A DNA stretch of 64,000 nt, from contig CAJTZS010000010.1 of the NCBI GenBank assembly GCA_910584055.1, positions 1 to 64,000 on the forward strand, in the 5' to 3' direction. The notes beneath the pieces were generated by a model that did no database searches, was not told where the DNA came from, and saw nothing but the letters and a program-made list of their open reading frames with translations. This stretch comes from an uncultured Muribaculaceae bacterium (GTDB lineage Bacteria > Bacteroidota > Bacteroidia > Bacteroidales > Muribaculaceae). The position numbers were made by a program, and so were the translations under genes. Below, in pieces: positions 26,837-36,995 of the stretch. How positions within the stretch are numbered: the first letter of the stretch is position 1; every line of letters begins with the position of its first letter.

Positions 26837-27322
26837 ATGAAACAACTTTTCAGATCAATGCTCGCAGGCATCGCGGTAACCGGGTGCCTGATGTGCTCGG
26901 CGGAGACAGTGAATGTGGTGACCGTCAATAAAATGTCCGGTGAGCCGGTGCATTTTTTAGTCTCCGAATCTCCTCAAACCCGATTCTCGAATGATGAAGT
27001 GACAATCAAGACCAGAAATCAGGAGCTCAAAGTTCCGCTTGAGGATTTCAAATCAATTGCTCTTGATACGCAGGATCGTGTCAATACCGGAATCGAAAGT
27101 ATTTACAATGGACACGTCTTGTTTAGCGTTACGGACATTGCGCTTGAGGCAAGCGGCATGAAAGCCGGTTCGGAAGTGGTGATATATGATATGACAGGCA
27201 TCGCGCATGTACGCAAGATTGCTGATGGTGACGGTGCCGTGACTGTATCAATTGAAGATCTGGTGCCCGGAGTATATGTGGTCGCCACAGAGTTGTCAAA
27301 TTTTAAATTCGTGAAACGATGA
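26837..27322 (+). CDS. Small secreted protein with T9SS-like tail, first PUL gene
   Basis: The 161-residue protein has a signal peptide. Either Cys17 in AVTGC is a lipidation site, or signal peptidase cleaves after CSA at residue 22. The mature part starts ETVNVVTVNKMSGEPVHFLV and includes a Bacteroidetes-type segment, RNQELKVPLEDFKSIAL. The C-terminus (SEVVIYDMTGIAHVRKIADG, then LVPGVYVVATELSNFKFVKR) has the shape of a T9SS type A sorting domain. Its stop overlaps the start of the next gene (ATGA), so the two are coupled. I do not recognise a function; a surface accessory to the next protein is likely. Confidence 0.7.
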   Translation: MKQLFRSMLAGIAVTGCLMCSAETVNVVTVNKMSGEPVHFLVSESPQTRFSNDEVTIKTRNQELKVPLEDFKSIALDTQDRVNTGIESIYNGHVLFSVTDIALEASGMKAGSEVVIYDMTGIAHVRKIADGDGAVTVSIEDLVPGVYVVATELSNFKFVKR

Positions 27323-28815
27323 AACAGAAATACCTTTTCATGTCAGGACTTATGTCGGTGGTGTCCATATCCCTTGCATTGGCTGAAACACCGGCAACAA
27401 AGCGCGTGGCTATACATCATGCCGGTTCAAACCAGTCAACATATTATAATCTCGGCTCTGAATTTTATATCGAGCATGGAGAGAGTGATACTTATGCCAA
27501 TGGCGGAAAACATACAATCACCGTACACAATGGAAATACGGTGAAGACATTTCCTGCAGGTAGCGTGGATCTGATCAAGGTTCAGAACGCCGTCGCGCCC
27601 ACAGTGACCCTTTCGGCACAATCCGATTGGAAGGTGCTTTACGGCGCGCAGGAGACCTGCGGTATAAGCGGTTGGAGCAATCTGATTGACGGAAGTTTAG
27701 GGTCAAGAGTATCTACGCCAATATATCCCGGCTATAGCAACAGTCCGGAACTCGGAAATTATTATTGGGTTATTGACCTTGGAGAGGAATGTGAAATAGC
27801 TTCGGTAAGTGCGGATTTTCTCGGAACGGGAGCAGGAGCATCAGGTTATGACTGTATGCCACAAACCTTGAATATCTACGGCACTACTATAGCTCCCGGT
27901 ATCCTTCCGGATGATGTGATCAATACGCTTTCAGAACCTACCGGAGATCCTCTTGCAGAGAAGAATCGCGAAGCTGTAGAAGCTATGAACGAGTATGACG
28001 CAAAAACAGCATGGTCAAAAATAGCGACGGCTTCTTACAGCGCACAGGCAGCAGGCTTGCCTGCACTTAAAGCGGTAACTGACGCTCCTGCGACAGTACG
28101 TTATATAAAGGTGGAAGTGGTGCCGTTCAGTGGAGGGACAGGCGACAGATGTTTCGTGCATGAAATCTATGTGGAAAAATATGTGTCACGCTATACGTCT
28201 GTCATTACCGACAAATCTGCATGGAATGTTGTATACGGAGCGCAGAACACTTGCGGAGAGAGTTCTTGGAACAATCTAATTGACGGAAACAACGGCACTC
28301 GTGTGGCAACTCCTATATATCCGGGTTATAATAACAATCCAGGTCTCGGAAATTATTTCTGGGTGATTGACCTTGGTAGCGAGCGTTCCATCATTTCTGT
28401 AAGTGCTGACTTCAGTGGTGTCCAGGATCCTTATGATTGCACGCCGAGCACTATAAAAGTTTATGCAACTAACGATACCCCGGAGACACTCACGGATGAA
28501 GATAGAAGTTTGCTTCAGGCATCAGCTTCCGATCCTCTCGATGAAGATCATAAAGCTGCATACAAGCGAATGAAGGCGCTTGAAGAAAAACTTGACTGGA
28601 GAGAGATAGGCGTTTCATCTTATTCAGAGCAAAAAGCCGGACTTCTACCTTTGAAAGTTGAGACAGAAGAGCCTGTAAGCGCACGTTACATCAAGGTTGA
28701 AGTTGTTCCTTTCGAGGATAAGACCGGAGATCGCTGTTTTTTATATGATATTGATGTGGAGCAGGTTGATGATGATCCGGATACCGTAGCCCCCAAATTC
28801 GACAAGTCAGAATGA
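27319..28815 (+). CDS. Secreted protein with two tandem discoidin-like domains
   Basis: The 498-residue protein has a signal peptide cleaved after about ALA22 and no lipobox. A short N-terminal domain (about 28-90) is followed by two copies of one discoidin-like (F5/8 type C-like) module at about 98-287 and 296-482. Both contain W.VLYGAQ.TCG, W.NLIDG, PIYPGY.N.P.LGNY.WVIDLG, Y.C.P.T, and RYIKVEVVPF then GDRCF. The copies are close enough to be a recent internal duplication. Such modules bind carbohydrate or protein. Related modules end the products at 28880 and 36996. A glycan-binding surface role is inferred. Confidence 0.8.
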   Translation: MKQKYLFMSGLMSVVSISLALAETPATKRVAIHHAGSNQSTYYNLGSEFYIEHGESDTYANGGKHTITVHNGNTVKTFPAGSVDLIKVQNAVAPTVTLSAQSDWKVLYGAQETCGISGWSNLIDGSLGSRVSTPIYPGYSNSPELGNYYWVIDLGEECEIASVSADFLGTGAGASGYDCMPQTLNIYGTTIAPGILPDDVINTLSEPTGDPLAEKNREAVEAMNEYDAKTAWSKIATASYSAQAAGLPALKAVTDAPATVRYIKVEVVPFSGGTGDRCFVHEIYVEKYVSRYTSVITDKSAWNVVYGAQNTCGESSWNNLIDGNNGTRVATPIYPGYNNNPGLGNYFWVIDLGSERSIISVSADFSGVQDPYDCTPSTIKVYATNDTPETLTDEDRSLLQASASDPLDEDHKAAYKRMKALEEKLDWREIGVSSYSEQKAGLLPLKVETEEPVSARYIKVEVVPFEDKTGDRCFLYDIDVEQVDDDPDTVAPKFDKSE

Positions 28816-28879
28816 GGCAGACAGGAGAGACAGGTATAGGTTTATTTTAATGATACGATTAACCACATAAGAATTCATC

Positions 28880-30487
28880 ATGAGAAAATATGTTTACGCG
28901 ATGATGTCATTGCCAGTGATTTTGGGCGCGGCATCATGCAGCAGTGAGAAAGAGAACGGACTTTATATGTCTGAATCCAACGAAATCCATGTTACGACCG
29001 CAGTAAACGAGCGTACGCGCGCCGGTTACACTACGGAAAATCTCAGAAGTTTCGGGTTGATCATCGGAACCGATGATCAGCAGACTTCTTATCACAAGGA
29101 GATGACTAAAAACGGAAGCGAATGGAACACGGCAGATGGCTCCGCGATGTATTGGGCAAGTCGTTCCTCTGCGTCATCCGTGATAGCCTATGCACCTTAT
29201 CGTGCCGATGAGATTAACAGCCGCTCAAAAATAGAGGTGGATGTAGAGACGGACCAGTCGACAGAGGCTGGGATGGAATCCTCAGATTTCATCGCTATGA
29301 AAAACGGCTCGTTTGTTCCTGACAGGGATCTTACCGCGGATGGTAAGATAGCCGTAGAGATGAACCACATGTTCGGTAAAGTGATACTCAATGTACAGTA
29401 TCCTGAATTTTATGCGCAGGCAGATCAGTCGAATCCAGTGAGTGAAATAACCGTGGATGGTCTGAAGGTCAATGCCATTCTTGATTTCGACACATGGGAT
29501 GGTACTCGTGACAGCGCGGCTCTTGCCCTTGACGGTAACGGAGAGGCGGCAGCGATCATACCATATTCCGAAAGTTTCGATGTCGCGACACGAAATGCAG
29601 TCTACGAATTTATTGCCGTACCTCAGACCTCCGATATTGAAGTGAGATTCAAGGTGGCAGGCATACTTTACAGTTGGAAATATAAGGCGTTTACTCCCAA
29701 AAGCGGTTACGTTACCACTGTCAACCTCACGATTGACAAGCAGGGCGTTTCGATGGATGACGATGTCAATGTCAATCCCTGGGATGAAGGCGACGAGATA
29801 TCGGGAAATCCCGAGGAGGGGGCTGATCCATTCACTGTAAAAGAGATTACTGACAAGAGCGCATGGGGAATAGCTTACGGGTTCTGTTCGATGCCTTTCG
29901 GATCATATGACGCTCTCTTCGATGGCAATCTCGATGCTGCCAATGGTGTGTTTACCTACGTAATCGATGGAATGCCAAATTCTCCGAATCTTGGTATTCC
30001 TTTTACGGTAGTTGATCTCGGCAGTGTGAAATGGATTGCCGGAGCCGGCGTTCAGGTTTCGTATCATGATGTGTTGCCTAAGAAAGTTGAGTTCTTTGTC
30101 ACGGATGCCACAGATCTTGGAGGGGTCCTCACCGACGGACAACTGAATCAGCTTTATTGTCGTGCAGACCCCAATGGCGACTCATGGGCTAATAGCGAGG
30201 ACTTCCGCACACTTTGGACCAATATGAAGACTTCGGATGCAGCTGTTAATTGGACAAAAATCGGTGAGGTAAGTCTCGGTGCACTGACATCTGAATGGGG
30301 GAATAAAGCATATAATTTCGAACTTGACGAGGGAGGTCTCGCAGCCGACTACCGATCACGTTACATTAAGCTTGTAATTACGCCTTTCAGTGCTGAGGAG
30401 GCATCGGTACTTGGGGGCGACAGGGTTAAGCTCACTGAATTATTTGTGAAAGAAGTTACGGCACGCAATGGTGAAGCTGTAAAGTAA
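28880..30487 (+). CDS. Fimbrillin-like lipoprotein fused to a discoidin-like domain
   Basis: The 535-residue protein has a lipoprotein signal with Cys20 in ILGAASC. Residues of about 30-305 are of the Mfa-like/fimbrillin type: a TRAGY segment, MYWASRSSASSVIAYAPY, KIAVEMNHMFGKVILNV, and the end VNVNPWDEGDEISG. Residues of about 322-530 are a discoidin-like module (TDKSAWGIAYG, DGMPNSPNLGIPFTVVDLG, SRYIKLVITPFS, GDRVKLTELFVKEV). Fimbrillins are normally assembled after Rgp-type cleavage, and I see no other pilus gene here, so this may be a monomeric surface protein. It precedes the FecR gene and lies in the PUL. Confidence 0.8.
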   Translation: MRKYVYAMMSLPVILGAASCSSEKENGLYMSESNEIHVTTAVNERTRAGYTTENLRSFGLIIGTDDQQTSYHKEMTKNGSEWNTADGSAMYWASRSSASSVIAYAPYRADEINSRSKIEVDVETDQSTEAGMESSDFIAMKNGSFVPDRDLTADGKIAVEMNHMFGKVILNVQYPEFYAQADQSNPVSEITVDGLKVNAILDFDTWDGTRDSAALALDGNGEAAAIIPYSESFDVATRNAVYEFIAVPQTSDIEVRFKVAGILYSWKYKAFTPKSGYVTTVNLTIDKQGVSMDDDVNVNPWDEGDEISGNPEEGADPFTVKEITDKSAWGIAYGFCSMPFGSYDALFDGNLDAANGVFTYVIDGMPNSPNLGIPFTVVDLGSVKWIAGAGVQVSYHDVLPKKVEFFVTDATDLGGVLTDGQLNQLYCRADPNGDSWANSEDFRTLWTNMKTSDAAVNWTKIGEVSLGALTSEWGNKAYNFELDEGGLAADYRSRYIKLVITPFSAEEASVLGGDRVKLTELFVKEVTARNGEAVK

Positions 30488-30544
30488 AACATCGTGGGTA
30501 AAATCAGAAGGTAAAAAAAGATTGTTTTTTCATTAATTTTTGCA

Positions 30545-31609
30545 ATGGGTACAACAGTAAAGGTCATACTTGCACTCAGACGGTTTATATTGACCCATGA
30601 CAAAGAGCCGACACCAGAGGAGGTTGTGAGAAACTGGGAAGTAATAGAGAGAGGTTATGCACACATTAAAAGGCGCAGACGCAATCTTGTAATTTCCGGA
30701 GCGGCGGCAGCAGCTATGATTCCGCTTGGTGTGTGGCTGTTGTTGTCGGAGCAATCAGGATCGCATTTATCCAGAGAGAAGATAGAGGTCTATGCACTCC
30801 GCACCCAACCATCGTATGGGGTGAACGGTGCTTCGGAGGTGACTATTGTTATGTCTGACGGCAGTGAGGTTCAGGCGCGGAGTGAAGAGGTGGTCGTGAA
30901 TCATGACGCTGACGGCAATCTGTCGCTCAACCATGAGCCGGTTGCTGTTAGCCGGGAGGATGACGATGATTACAATCAGCTGATAGTGCCTTACGGATGC
31001 AGGTCTAATCTGACACTTTCCGATGGATCCCGAATTTGGATCAATTCAAACAGCCGTGTGGTGTATCCGGCTAAATTCGAGGGTGAGCGCAGGGAAATAT
31101 ATCTTGATGGAGAGGCATATTTTGAAGTTAAGACAGACAAGACCATGCCGTTCATTGTCAAGACCGCGAGAATGAATGTCGAAGTTACAGGCACCAAGTT
31201 CAATGTGTTTGCGTATCCCTGTGAAAAGCAGTCGGAGGTGGCTCTTGCCCAGGGCGCGGTTTCCGTCAGCAACGCCTCATCGTGTCAGAAACTTGTGCCG
31301 GGTCAGCTTGTATCCGCCGACCGGTCAGGAGTTCTGTCGGCACCACACAACGGAGACGTGGCATCTCGAATCAGCTGGACAAAAAACTTACTCGTTGTCG
31401 ACAATGAATCTATAGAGACAGTGCTTAAACGCCTTAACCTATACTACGGAAAGCGATTTGATACTGACACGGATCTGAGTGGGATATACTTATCCGGGAA
31501 ACTGGATATGTCGGGAGGTCTGGAGTCCATCCTCAGCTCAATATCATTTTTCCTGCCTATAATATTTGAAGAAGATGGTGATTCGAAATATATTGTCCAC
31601 TACCATTGA
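30545..31609 (+). CDS. FecR-family anti-sigma factor
   Basis: The 354-residue protein has a short cytoplasmic N-terminus (residues 1-45, basic at RRRR), one membrane helix (about 48-67, NLVISGAAAAAMIPLGVWLL), and a periplasmic FecR domain with YGCRSNLTLSDGSRIWINSNSRVVYPAKF and GEAYFEVKTDKTMPFIVKT. A DUF4974 domain is at the end (VDNESIETVLKRLNLYYG). FecR proteins hold an ECF sigma factor and release it on a signal from an STN-type SusC. SusC follows immediately, but the only ECF sigma gene in the window is at 46732, about 15 kb away, not in the usual adjacent place. Confidence 0.93.
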   Translation: MGTTVKVILALRRFILTHDKEPTPEEVVRNWEVIERGYAHIKRRRRNLVISGAAAAAMIPLGVWLLLSEQSGSHLSREKIEVYALRTQPSYGVNGASEVTIVMSDGSEVQARSEEVVVNHDADGNLSLNHEPVAVSREDDDDYNQLIVPYGCRSNLTLSDGSRIWINSNSRVVYPAKFEGERREIYLDGEAYFEVKTDKTMPFIVKTARMNVEVTGTKFNVFAYPCEKQSEVALAQGAVSVSNASSCQKLVPGQLVSADRSGVLSAPHNGDVASRISWTKNLLVVDNESIETVLKRLNLYYGKRFDTDTDLSGIYLSGKLDMSGGLESILSSISFFLPIIFEEDGDSKYIVHYH

Positions 31610-31663
31610 CATATATTGAGATTCACATAAAACAACTTAACAGCATTAAAACTTAAATTACTT

Positions 31664-34600
31664 GTGAACTGTAAACATCATAAACGAGACATCAGACGCT
31701 TCTTCCTTGCGCTGATGGTCATGGCTGTGTCGCTGGCGGCAAGTGCCGCGGCACCGCAACAGGTCAGTATTCGCGTCAAGGACGCTCCTTTGCGAGATGT
31801 TATTGCTGCGATAGAAAAAGACTATGGTTATGTGTTCGTGTATAAGCGCGGACTCATGGATCTTGGTCGCAAGGTAAGTGTCAATGTAAGCAAGGGTTCG
31901 GTTGAAAGCGTTCTCGAACGCATGTTCGACGGCACAGACATAGAATGGGATGTCACTAACCGTCAGATAGCCCTTAGGAAAGGAACCGCTAAGGAGAAGC
32001 CCAAGACAGATAAAAAAGATGCCTTACACACAATTACGGGAGTCGTGACGGATGCCGTGACCGGGGAGCCCCTGATTGGTGTCACGGTAGCGGTTAAAAA
32101 CGGGAAAACCGGTGTGATGACCGACATTGACGGCAATTACAAAATTGAAGTCAAGTCGAACCAGGAGCTGACATTCTCGTATGTCGGTTATACGCCTCAG
32201 ACATTGACTGTAGGAGACCTCGGTGTGCTTAATGTCGCGCTTTCTTCCGATGATCAGATGCTCAGTGAGGTAGTGGTTGTGGGTGCCGGCAAACAGTCGA
32301 AGATTTCGGTGACCGGTTCTGTAACTTCTGTCAAGGGTCTTGAGCTCAAGGCTCCGTCATCATCGCTTACGAGCAATTTTGCCGGCAAGCTGGCGGGAGT
32401 GATATCGTCCACTACATCGGGCGAGCCGGGATCCGTATCAGAATTCTATATCAGAGGTGTCGGCACGTTCGGTGGACGTGCCACTCCTCTCATATTGCTT
32501 GACGATGTGGAGATATCTTCTTCCGATCTTAACCGTCTTCCGGCAGAATCGATCGAGAGCTTTTCAATTCTGAAGGATGCTTCTGCCACTGCCATTTATG
32601 GTGCACGCGGTGCCAATGGTGTTATGATCATCACAACAAAGAAAGGTATGGAGAATACCCGTGCGAAGATTAACGTTTCGCTTGAATGTTCTTTTCTGCA
32701 GCCCGTCAACAGGGTCGAATATGTTGACGGTCCCACGTGGATGACACTTTATAACGAAGCTCTGACCACTCGCACCGCAACTGCTGCTCCACGATATTCA
32801 TCACAAACTATTGAAAACACACGCAATAACATAAACCCTTATGTTTACCCTAATGTCGACTGGTATGACCTTATGTTCAAGTCAAAAACCATGAACCAGC
32901 GTGCCAACGTCAATCTCACGGGCGGTGGCTCGAAAGTGACTTATTACATGGGTCTTCAGGTAAATCATGATTCCGGAATGCTAAAGGTTCCCAAGACATA
33001 TTCATTTGATGCAAACATCAACGATTGGAACTATATATTTCAGAACAATCTGAGCTATAAGCCAACACCGAGCACCACTATCCTTATGCATCTGAATGCT
33101 CAGTTCGGCAACAGAAAAGGACCCGGCATGAATATGACGAATATATTCAATTCCGTATACAACGCAAACCCCGTGTCTTTCCCGGCTGTCTTTCCTGCTG
33201 AGGATGGCGACGACCATCTGCGTTTCGGTAACTCATACCAGACGGCAGACAGGCTTAACGTGAATCCGTACGCCCAGATGATGAGCACGTATGGAGAAAG
33301 CACCTATTCCACTATCAGCGCATCCTTGCGCGGTACACAGCAGCTCGATTTCATCACCGAGGGACTGAGCGCCACCGTGCTTGTGAATCTTAAAAGTTAT
33401 GCCACATCGGATTACGTCAACACAATAGAGCCCTATTACTACGAGGTAATGGGCAACACTTGGGATCTTTCCGACAAGGATTTTTTTATCACCCGTATGC
33501 TTCGCAAGGGTACGGACTATATAGCGCAAGGCAATATCAACCGATTCAATGACCGCACATTCTATCTTGATGCAAGACTCAACTATTCGAGAAAGTTCGG
33601 TCCTCATGATGTCAGTGCCCTCCTCATGTATATGCAGCGCGAATACAGAAACGATGTGCTTCCCCAGCGCAATCAAGGGTTGTCCGGTCGCATCACATAC
33701 AACTATGACTATCGCTATCTTATAGAGGCTAATTTCGGTTACAATGGTACGGAACGTCTTGCCAAAGGGAAACGTTTCGAATTGTTCCCCGCAGTGTCAT
33801 TGGGATGGGTAGTAAGTAACGAAAAGTTTTGGGAATCACTCAGTAATGTGGTGGATCATCTGAAGATACGCGGCTCATACGGTCTTGTCGGTTCGGATGA
33901 AACCGGTTTATTGGCAGGAGCTGCCCATTTCCTTTACAAAAATGAAGTTGCAATAGGTGGCGGTGGATATTTTTCGACCGGACCATATGTAGGCAACGAG
34001 ACGACCAAACGAGGTCCCGGCTTCCTGAAATACGCTGTCGAAAATGCAGGATGGGAGCGAGCCAAGAAGTTTGACATAGGTCTTGACTTGCGGTTATTCA
34101 ACCAGGTAGATATCACATTCGATTTTTTTACCGACCATCGTGACCGTATCCTGCAGAAACGTTCCTCATGGCCCATCATGCTGGGATATGACAGTGCTGT
34201 GCCATGGGGTAATGTCGGAAAAGTCAGCAACCACGGTGTCGAATTGAGCGTGAACTGGCGCAAGCAACTTATGCCGGATTTGAGTGTGGATGTGAGGGGA
34301 AATCTTACTTACACCGCGAATAAATATGTGTATAATGACGAGCCGGATTATCCATATGTATGGCAGACGCTTACCGGCAAACCGTTGTCAGCAACGTACG
34401 GCTATATTGCTGACGGACTCTTTTCGAATCAGGCGGAGATAGACAACCATGCCAATCAGTTTGGACTCGGATCCACCACAATGCCAGGTGATATCAAATA
34501 TCGTGACGTGAACGGAGACGGTATAATCAATTCCGATGACCGCGTGATGCTTTCTAAATTTGGCACTGTGCCCAGATTGCAATATGGATTCGGAGTCAAT

Positions 34601-35026
34601 GTGGTGTGGCGCAACTGGGATTTAGGAGTATTCTTCAACGGATCCGGTAACCGCACGCTGATGGTCAACGGAATCGCGCCTTTCTGCTCGGATGACGGCA
34701 ATCAGGACCGCAACCTCATGAGCTTCATTGCCGAAGATCACTGGTCAGAGACTAATCCGAATCCTAATGCCGCGTATCCGCGTCTTGGTGTCTCCAATCC
34801 TCAGGTAGCAGGCAATCTCGTAGAGAGCAGCTACTGGATGCGCAACGGATCGTTCCTGCGTTTCAAAAGCCTTGAGCTCGGATATACGTACAAATTCGTT
34901 AGGGTATATTTTAGCGGTGACAATCTCGCAGTGTGGAGCCCATTCAAATACTGGGATCCGGAGTTGTCATACAGCTCATACCCTTTGTCGCGCACTTTTA
35001 ACATAGGCGCTCAGTTCAATTTTTAA
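31664..35026 (+). CDS. SusC/RagA family TonB-dependent transporter with STN domain
   Basis: The start is a GTG at 31664. The 1120-residue outer-membrane protein has, after its signal peptide, an STN domain (about residues 33-107, SIRVKDAPLRDVIAAIEKDYGYVFVY), a carboxypeptidase-like domain (about 122-200, ITGVVTDAVTGEPLIGVTV), and a TonB box (LSEVVVVGAGKQ). The plug with SFSILKDASATAIYGARGANGVMIITT and a C-terminal barrel ending in GAQFNF follow. It imports oligosaccharide in a complex with SusD. The STN domain marks it as a signalling transporter that acts through a FecR protein, here the gene just upstream. Confidence 0.96.
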   Translation: MNCKHHKRDIRRFFLALMVMAVSLAASAAAPQQVSIRVKDAPLRDVIAAIEKDYGYVFVYKRGLMDLGRKVSVNVSKGSVESVLERMFDGTDIEWDVTNRQIALRKGTAKEKPKTDKKDALHTITGVVTDAVTGEPLIGVTVAVKNGKTGVMTDIDGNYKIEVKSNQELTFSYVGYTPQTLTVGDLGVLNVALSSDDQMLSEVVVVGAGKQSKISVTGSVTSVKGLELKAPSSSLTSNFAGKLAGVISSTTSGEPGSVSEFYIRGVGTFGGRATPLILLDDVEISSSDLNRLPAESIESFSILKDASATAIYGARGANGVMIITTKKGMENTRAKINVSLECSFLQPVNRVEYVDGPTWMTLYNEALTTRTATAAPRYSSQTIENTRNNINPYVYPNVDWYDLMFKSKTMNQRANVNLTGGGSKVTYYMGLQVNHDSGMLKVPKTYSFDANINDWNYIFQNNLSYKPTPSTTILMHLNAQFGNRKGPGMNMTNIFNSVYNANPVSFPAVFPAEDGDDHLRFGNSYQTADRLNVNPYAQMMSTYGESTYSTISASLRGTQQLDFITEGLSATVLVNLKSYATSDYVNTIEPYYYEVMGNTWDLSDKDFFITRMLRKGTDYIAQGNINRFNDRTFYLDARLNYSRKFGPHDVSALLMYMQREYRNDVLPQRNQGLSGRITYNYDYRYLIEANFGYNGTERLAKGKRFELFPAVSLGWVVSNEKFWESLSNVVDHLKIRGSYGLVGSDETGLLAGAAHFLYKNEVAIGGGGYFSTGPYVGNETTKRGPGFLKYAVENAGWERAKKFDIGLDLRLFNQVDITFDFFTDHRDRILQKRSSWPIMLGYDSAVPWGNVGKVSNHGVELSVNWRKQLMPDLSVDVRGNLTYTANKYVYNDEPDYPYVWQTLTGKPLSATYGYIADGLFSNQAEIDNHANQFGLGSTTMPGDIKYRDVNGDGIINSDDRVMLSKFGTVPRLQYGFGVNVVWRNWDLGVFFNGSGNRTLMVNGIAPFCSDDGNQDRNLMSFIAEDHWSETNPNPNAAYPRLGVSNPQVAGNLVESSYWMRNGSFLRFKSLELGYTYKFVRVYFSGDNLAVWSPFKYWDPELSYSSYPLSRTFNIGAQFNF

Positions 35027-35048
35027 ACAGCTTCTAAGTTTGGAATCA

Positions 35049-36989
35049 ATGAAGAAGATACAATCATATATAGTAAGAACGTTTCTGACTGTATGCCTTG
35101 TGGTCGGGACGAGCGGATGTAATTATCTGGATGTCGTGCCACCCGAGACAGCGGATCTCCCCGACACGATGAAAGACAAGTCGGATGCTGTCGATTTCCT
35201 TTATTCCTGCTATTCGACTGCAGGCATCTCGATACCTCTCAACACGCTTGGCGGACTCGAAGCTTCGGCAGACGAGTATGTAAATCCGTTGCTGTGGGGT
35301 CGGCTGGGGCAGATTGCGAGCTGGGATCAGTTGTCATCGACATATCAGAGCAATCTTGGCATTTTCCAGCTGCCATGGACACTGATGTATAATGCTCTCG
35401 GACAATGCAACCTTTTTGAAAAGATATTGTCAGAGACCAGTCCAAAGGGAGTGACGTTGTCAGACCGCGAGCGATGGACCGCGGAGATAAAGTTTCTCAG
35501 GGCCTATTATCATTTCCGCTTGCTTGAGGCATACGGACCGATACCCATCATCAATCACTATTATTCGACAGACACATCCAAAGACCAGCTTCCCGGACGA
35601 TCGCATTTTGATTATTGTGTAGACAGAATTGTAGGATGGCTTGATGAGGCGGCTGCAGTGTTGCCCGCAACTGTAGATAGCAATGATCTGGGTCGGGCGT
35701 CGTCCACCATATGCAAGGCATTGAAATCACGAGTGCTCTTGTATGCTGCGTCTCCACTTTGGAATGGTTCGTTTCCTGACTCCAATTGGAGGAATACGCG
35801 ATATGTTACCCCCGGATACGGATATGAGCTTGTGAGCCATGCTTATGATCCGAAGAAATGGGAGCGTGCACGTATTGCGACTCAGGAGGCGATAGATCTT
35901 GCACTTGGAAAAGGCAACAGATCGCTTTTCGGAATAGAGACATCCGAAAACCTGCGTCAGAGTCAGGATGTGCCACTGCCCGATATCCCGGGAGTCAGCG
36001 ATGATTTCAAGAAGAAGGTGATGCAGATGCGTTATCTCATGTCATCAGCAGAGACCGATGGTAACCGGGAGGTTATATGGGGAGTGATTGCAGATCCGTC
36101 AAAATATATACATTGGCCGTCTGATGCTTTTCCTCACAACGTGATAACCTCGAACAGCGGGGGAGCCATGGGCGGAATCTGCGCAATGTCACCGCTGCTT
36201 TACGCTGTAGAGCATTTTTATACCGCCTCCGGAGTGATACCGATGCATGACAGCAGTAAGCCGGTCAATACATGGTTCACCTCTGCCGGTTATCAGGGAA
36301 GAGAGGATATCATCAATCTCAATGATGGCAGGGAACCTCGTTTCTATGCGTGGCTATCGTTCGATGGTGATGAATTCAGCTCTCTTCTTTACAACGGTCA
36401 GCCGCTCATCGTACAGACACGTGTCTCGACAGTGCATGGCTATAATCCTGACATGTTCAACCGCGATAACAACCAGACCGGCTATTATCTCAAGAAATGG
36501 TGTCAGCCTAACATCGCGTGGCGTCCTGATGGTGCTCTAAACTCGCGGATGGTACCCGCACAGCTGATAAGGCTTTCAGAGTTATATCTGAATCTTGCAG
36601 AGTGTGATGCAGCGCTTGGAAATGAAAAGGACGCGCTTGTCAGTCTCAACGTAGTGCGCAAACGCGCCGGAGTCAGGGATGTGACGACAGCCGATTTCTC
36701 ACTGATGTCACTTACCGACTGGATTAGGAATGAGAGATACGTCGAGCTGTTTGCCGAAGGTCACCGTTATTATGACGCACGCCGGTGGATGATAGCTCCC
36801 CAGGTATTTAAAAGCGGTGTCCGCGAAGGTCTGAATGCAGTGGAGAAGAAAGATCCGACATTCGAGGAATTCAATAGACGCACGAAAGTTGATCAACCGT
36901 TCCAGTGGAGCGACAGGATGTATCTGCTGCCAATTCCATCGAGCGAGATATACAACAATCCACAGCTCGTCCAGTCTCAGGGGTACTAA
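35049..36989 (+). CDS. SusD/RagB family glycan-binding lipoprotein
   Basis: A TTG in frame at 35040 exists, but the ATG at 35049 gives a proper lipoprotein signal (MKKIQSYIVRTFLTVCLVVG) with Cys24 and a 646-residue protein. SusD features are YLDVVPPETADLPDTMKDKS at the N-terminus, AEIKFLRAYYHFRLLEAYGPIPI (TPR region), LIRLSELYLNLAECDAALGNEKDALVSLNVVRKRAGV, and the end DRMYLLPIPSSEIYNNPQL. It caps the SusC barrel and binds glycan at the surface. It lies 22 bases after SusC. Confidence 0.96.
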   Translation: MKKIQSYIVRTFLTVCLVVGTSGCNYLDVVPPETADLPDTMKDKSDAVDFLYSCYSTAGISIPLNTLGGLEASADEYVNPLLWGRLGQIASWDQLSSTYQSNLGIFQLPWTLMYNALGQCNLFEKILSETSPKGVTLSDRERWTAEIKFLRAYYHFRLLEAYGPIPIINHYYSTDTSKDQLPGRSHFDYCVDRIVGWLDEAAAVLPATVDSNDLGRASSTICKALKSRVLLYAASPLWNGSFPDSNWRNTRYVTPGYGYELVSHAYDPKKWERARIATQEAIDLALGKGNRSLFGIETSENLRQSQDVPLPDIPGVSDDFKKKVMQMRYLMSSAETDGNREVIWGVIADPSKYIHWPSDAFPHNVITSNSGGAMGGICAMSPLLYAVEHFYTASGVIPMHDSSKPVNTWFTSAGYQGREDIINLNDGREPRFYAWLSFDGDEFSSLLYNGQPLIVQTRVSTVHGYNPDMFNRDNNQTGYYLKKWCQPNIAWRPDGALNSRMVPAQLIRLSELYLNLAECDAALGNEKDALVSLNVVRKRAGVRDVTTADFSLMSLTDWIRNERYVELFAEGHRYYDARRWMIAPQVFKSGVREGLNAVEKKDPTFEEFNRRTKVDQPFQWSDRMYLLPIPSSEIYNNPQLVQSQGY

Positions 36990-36995
36990 ACTGCT

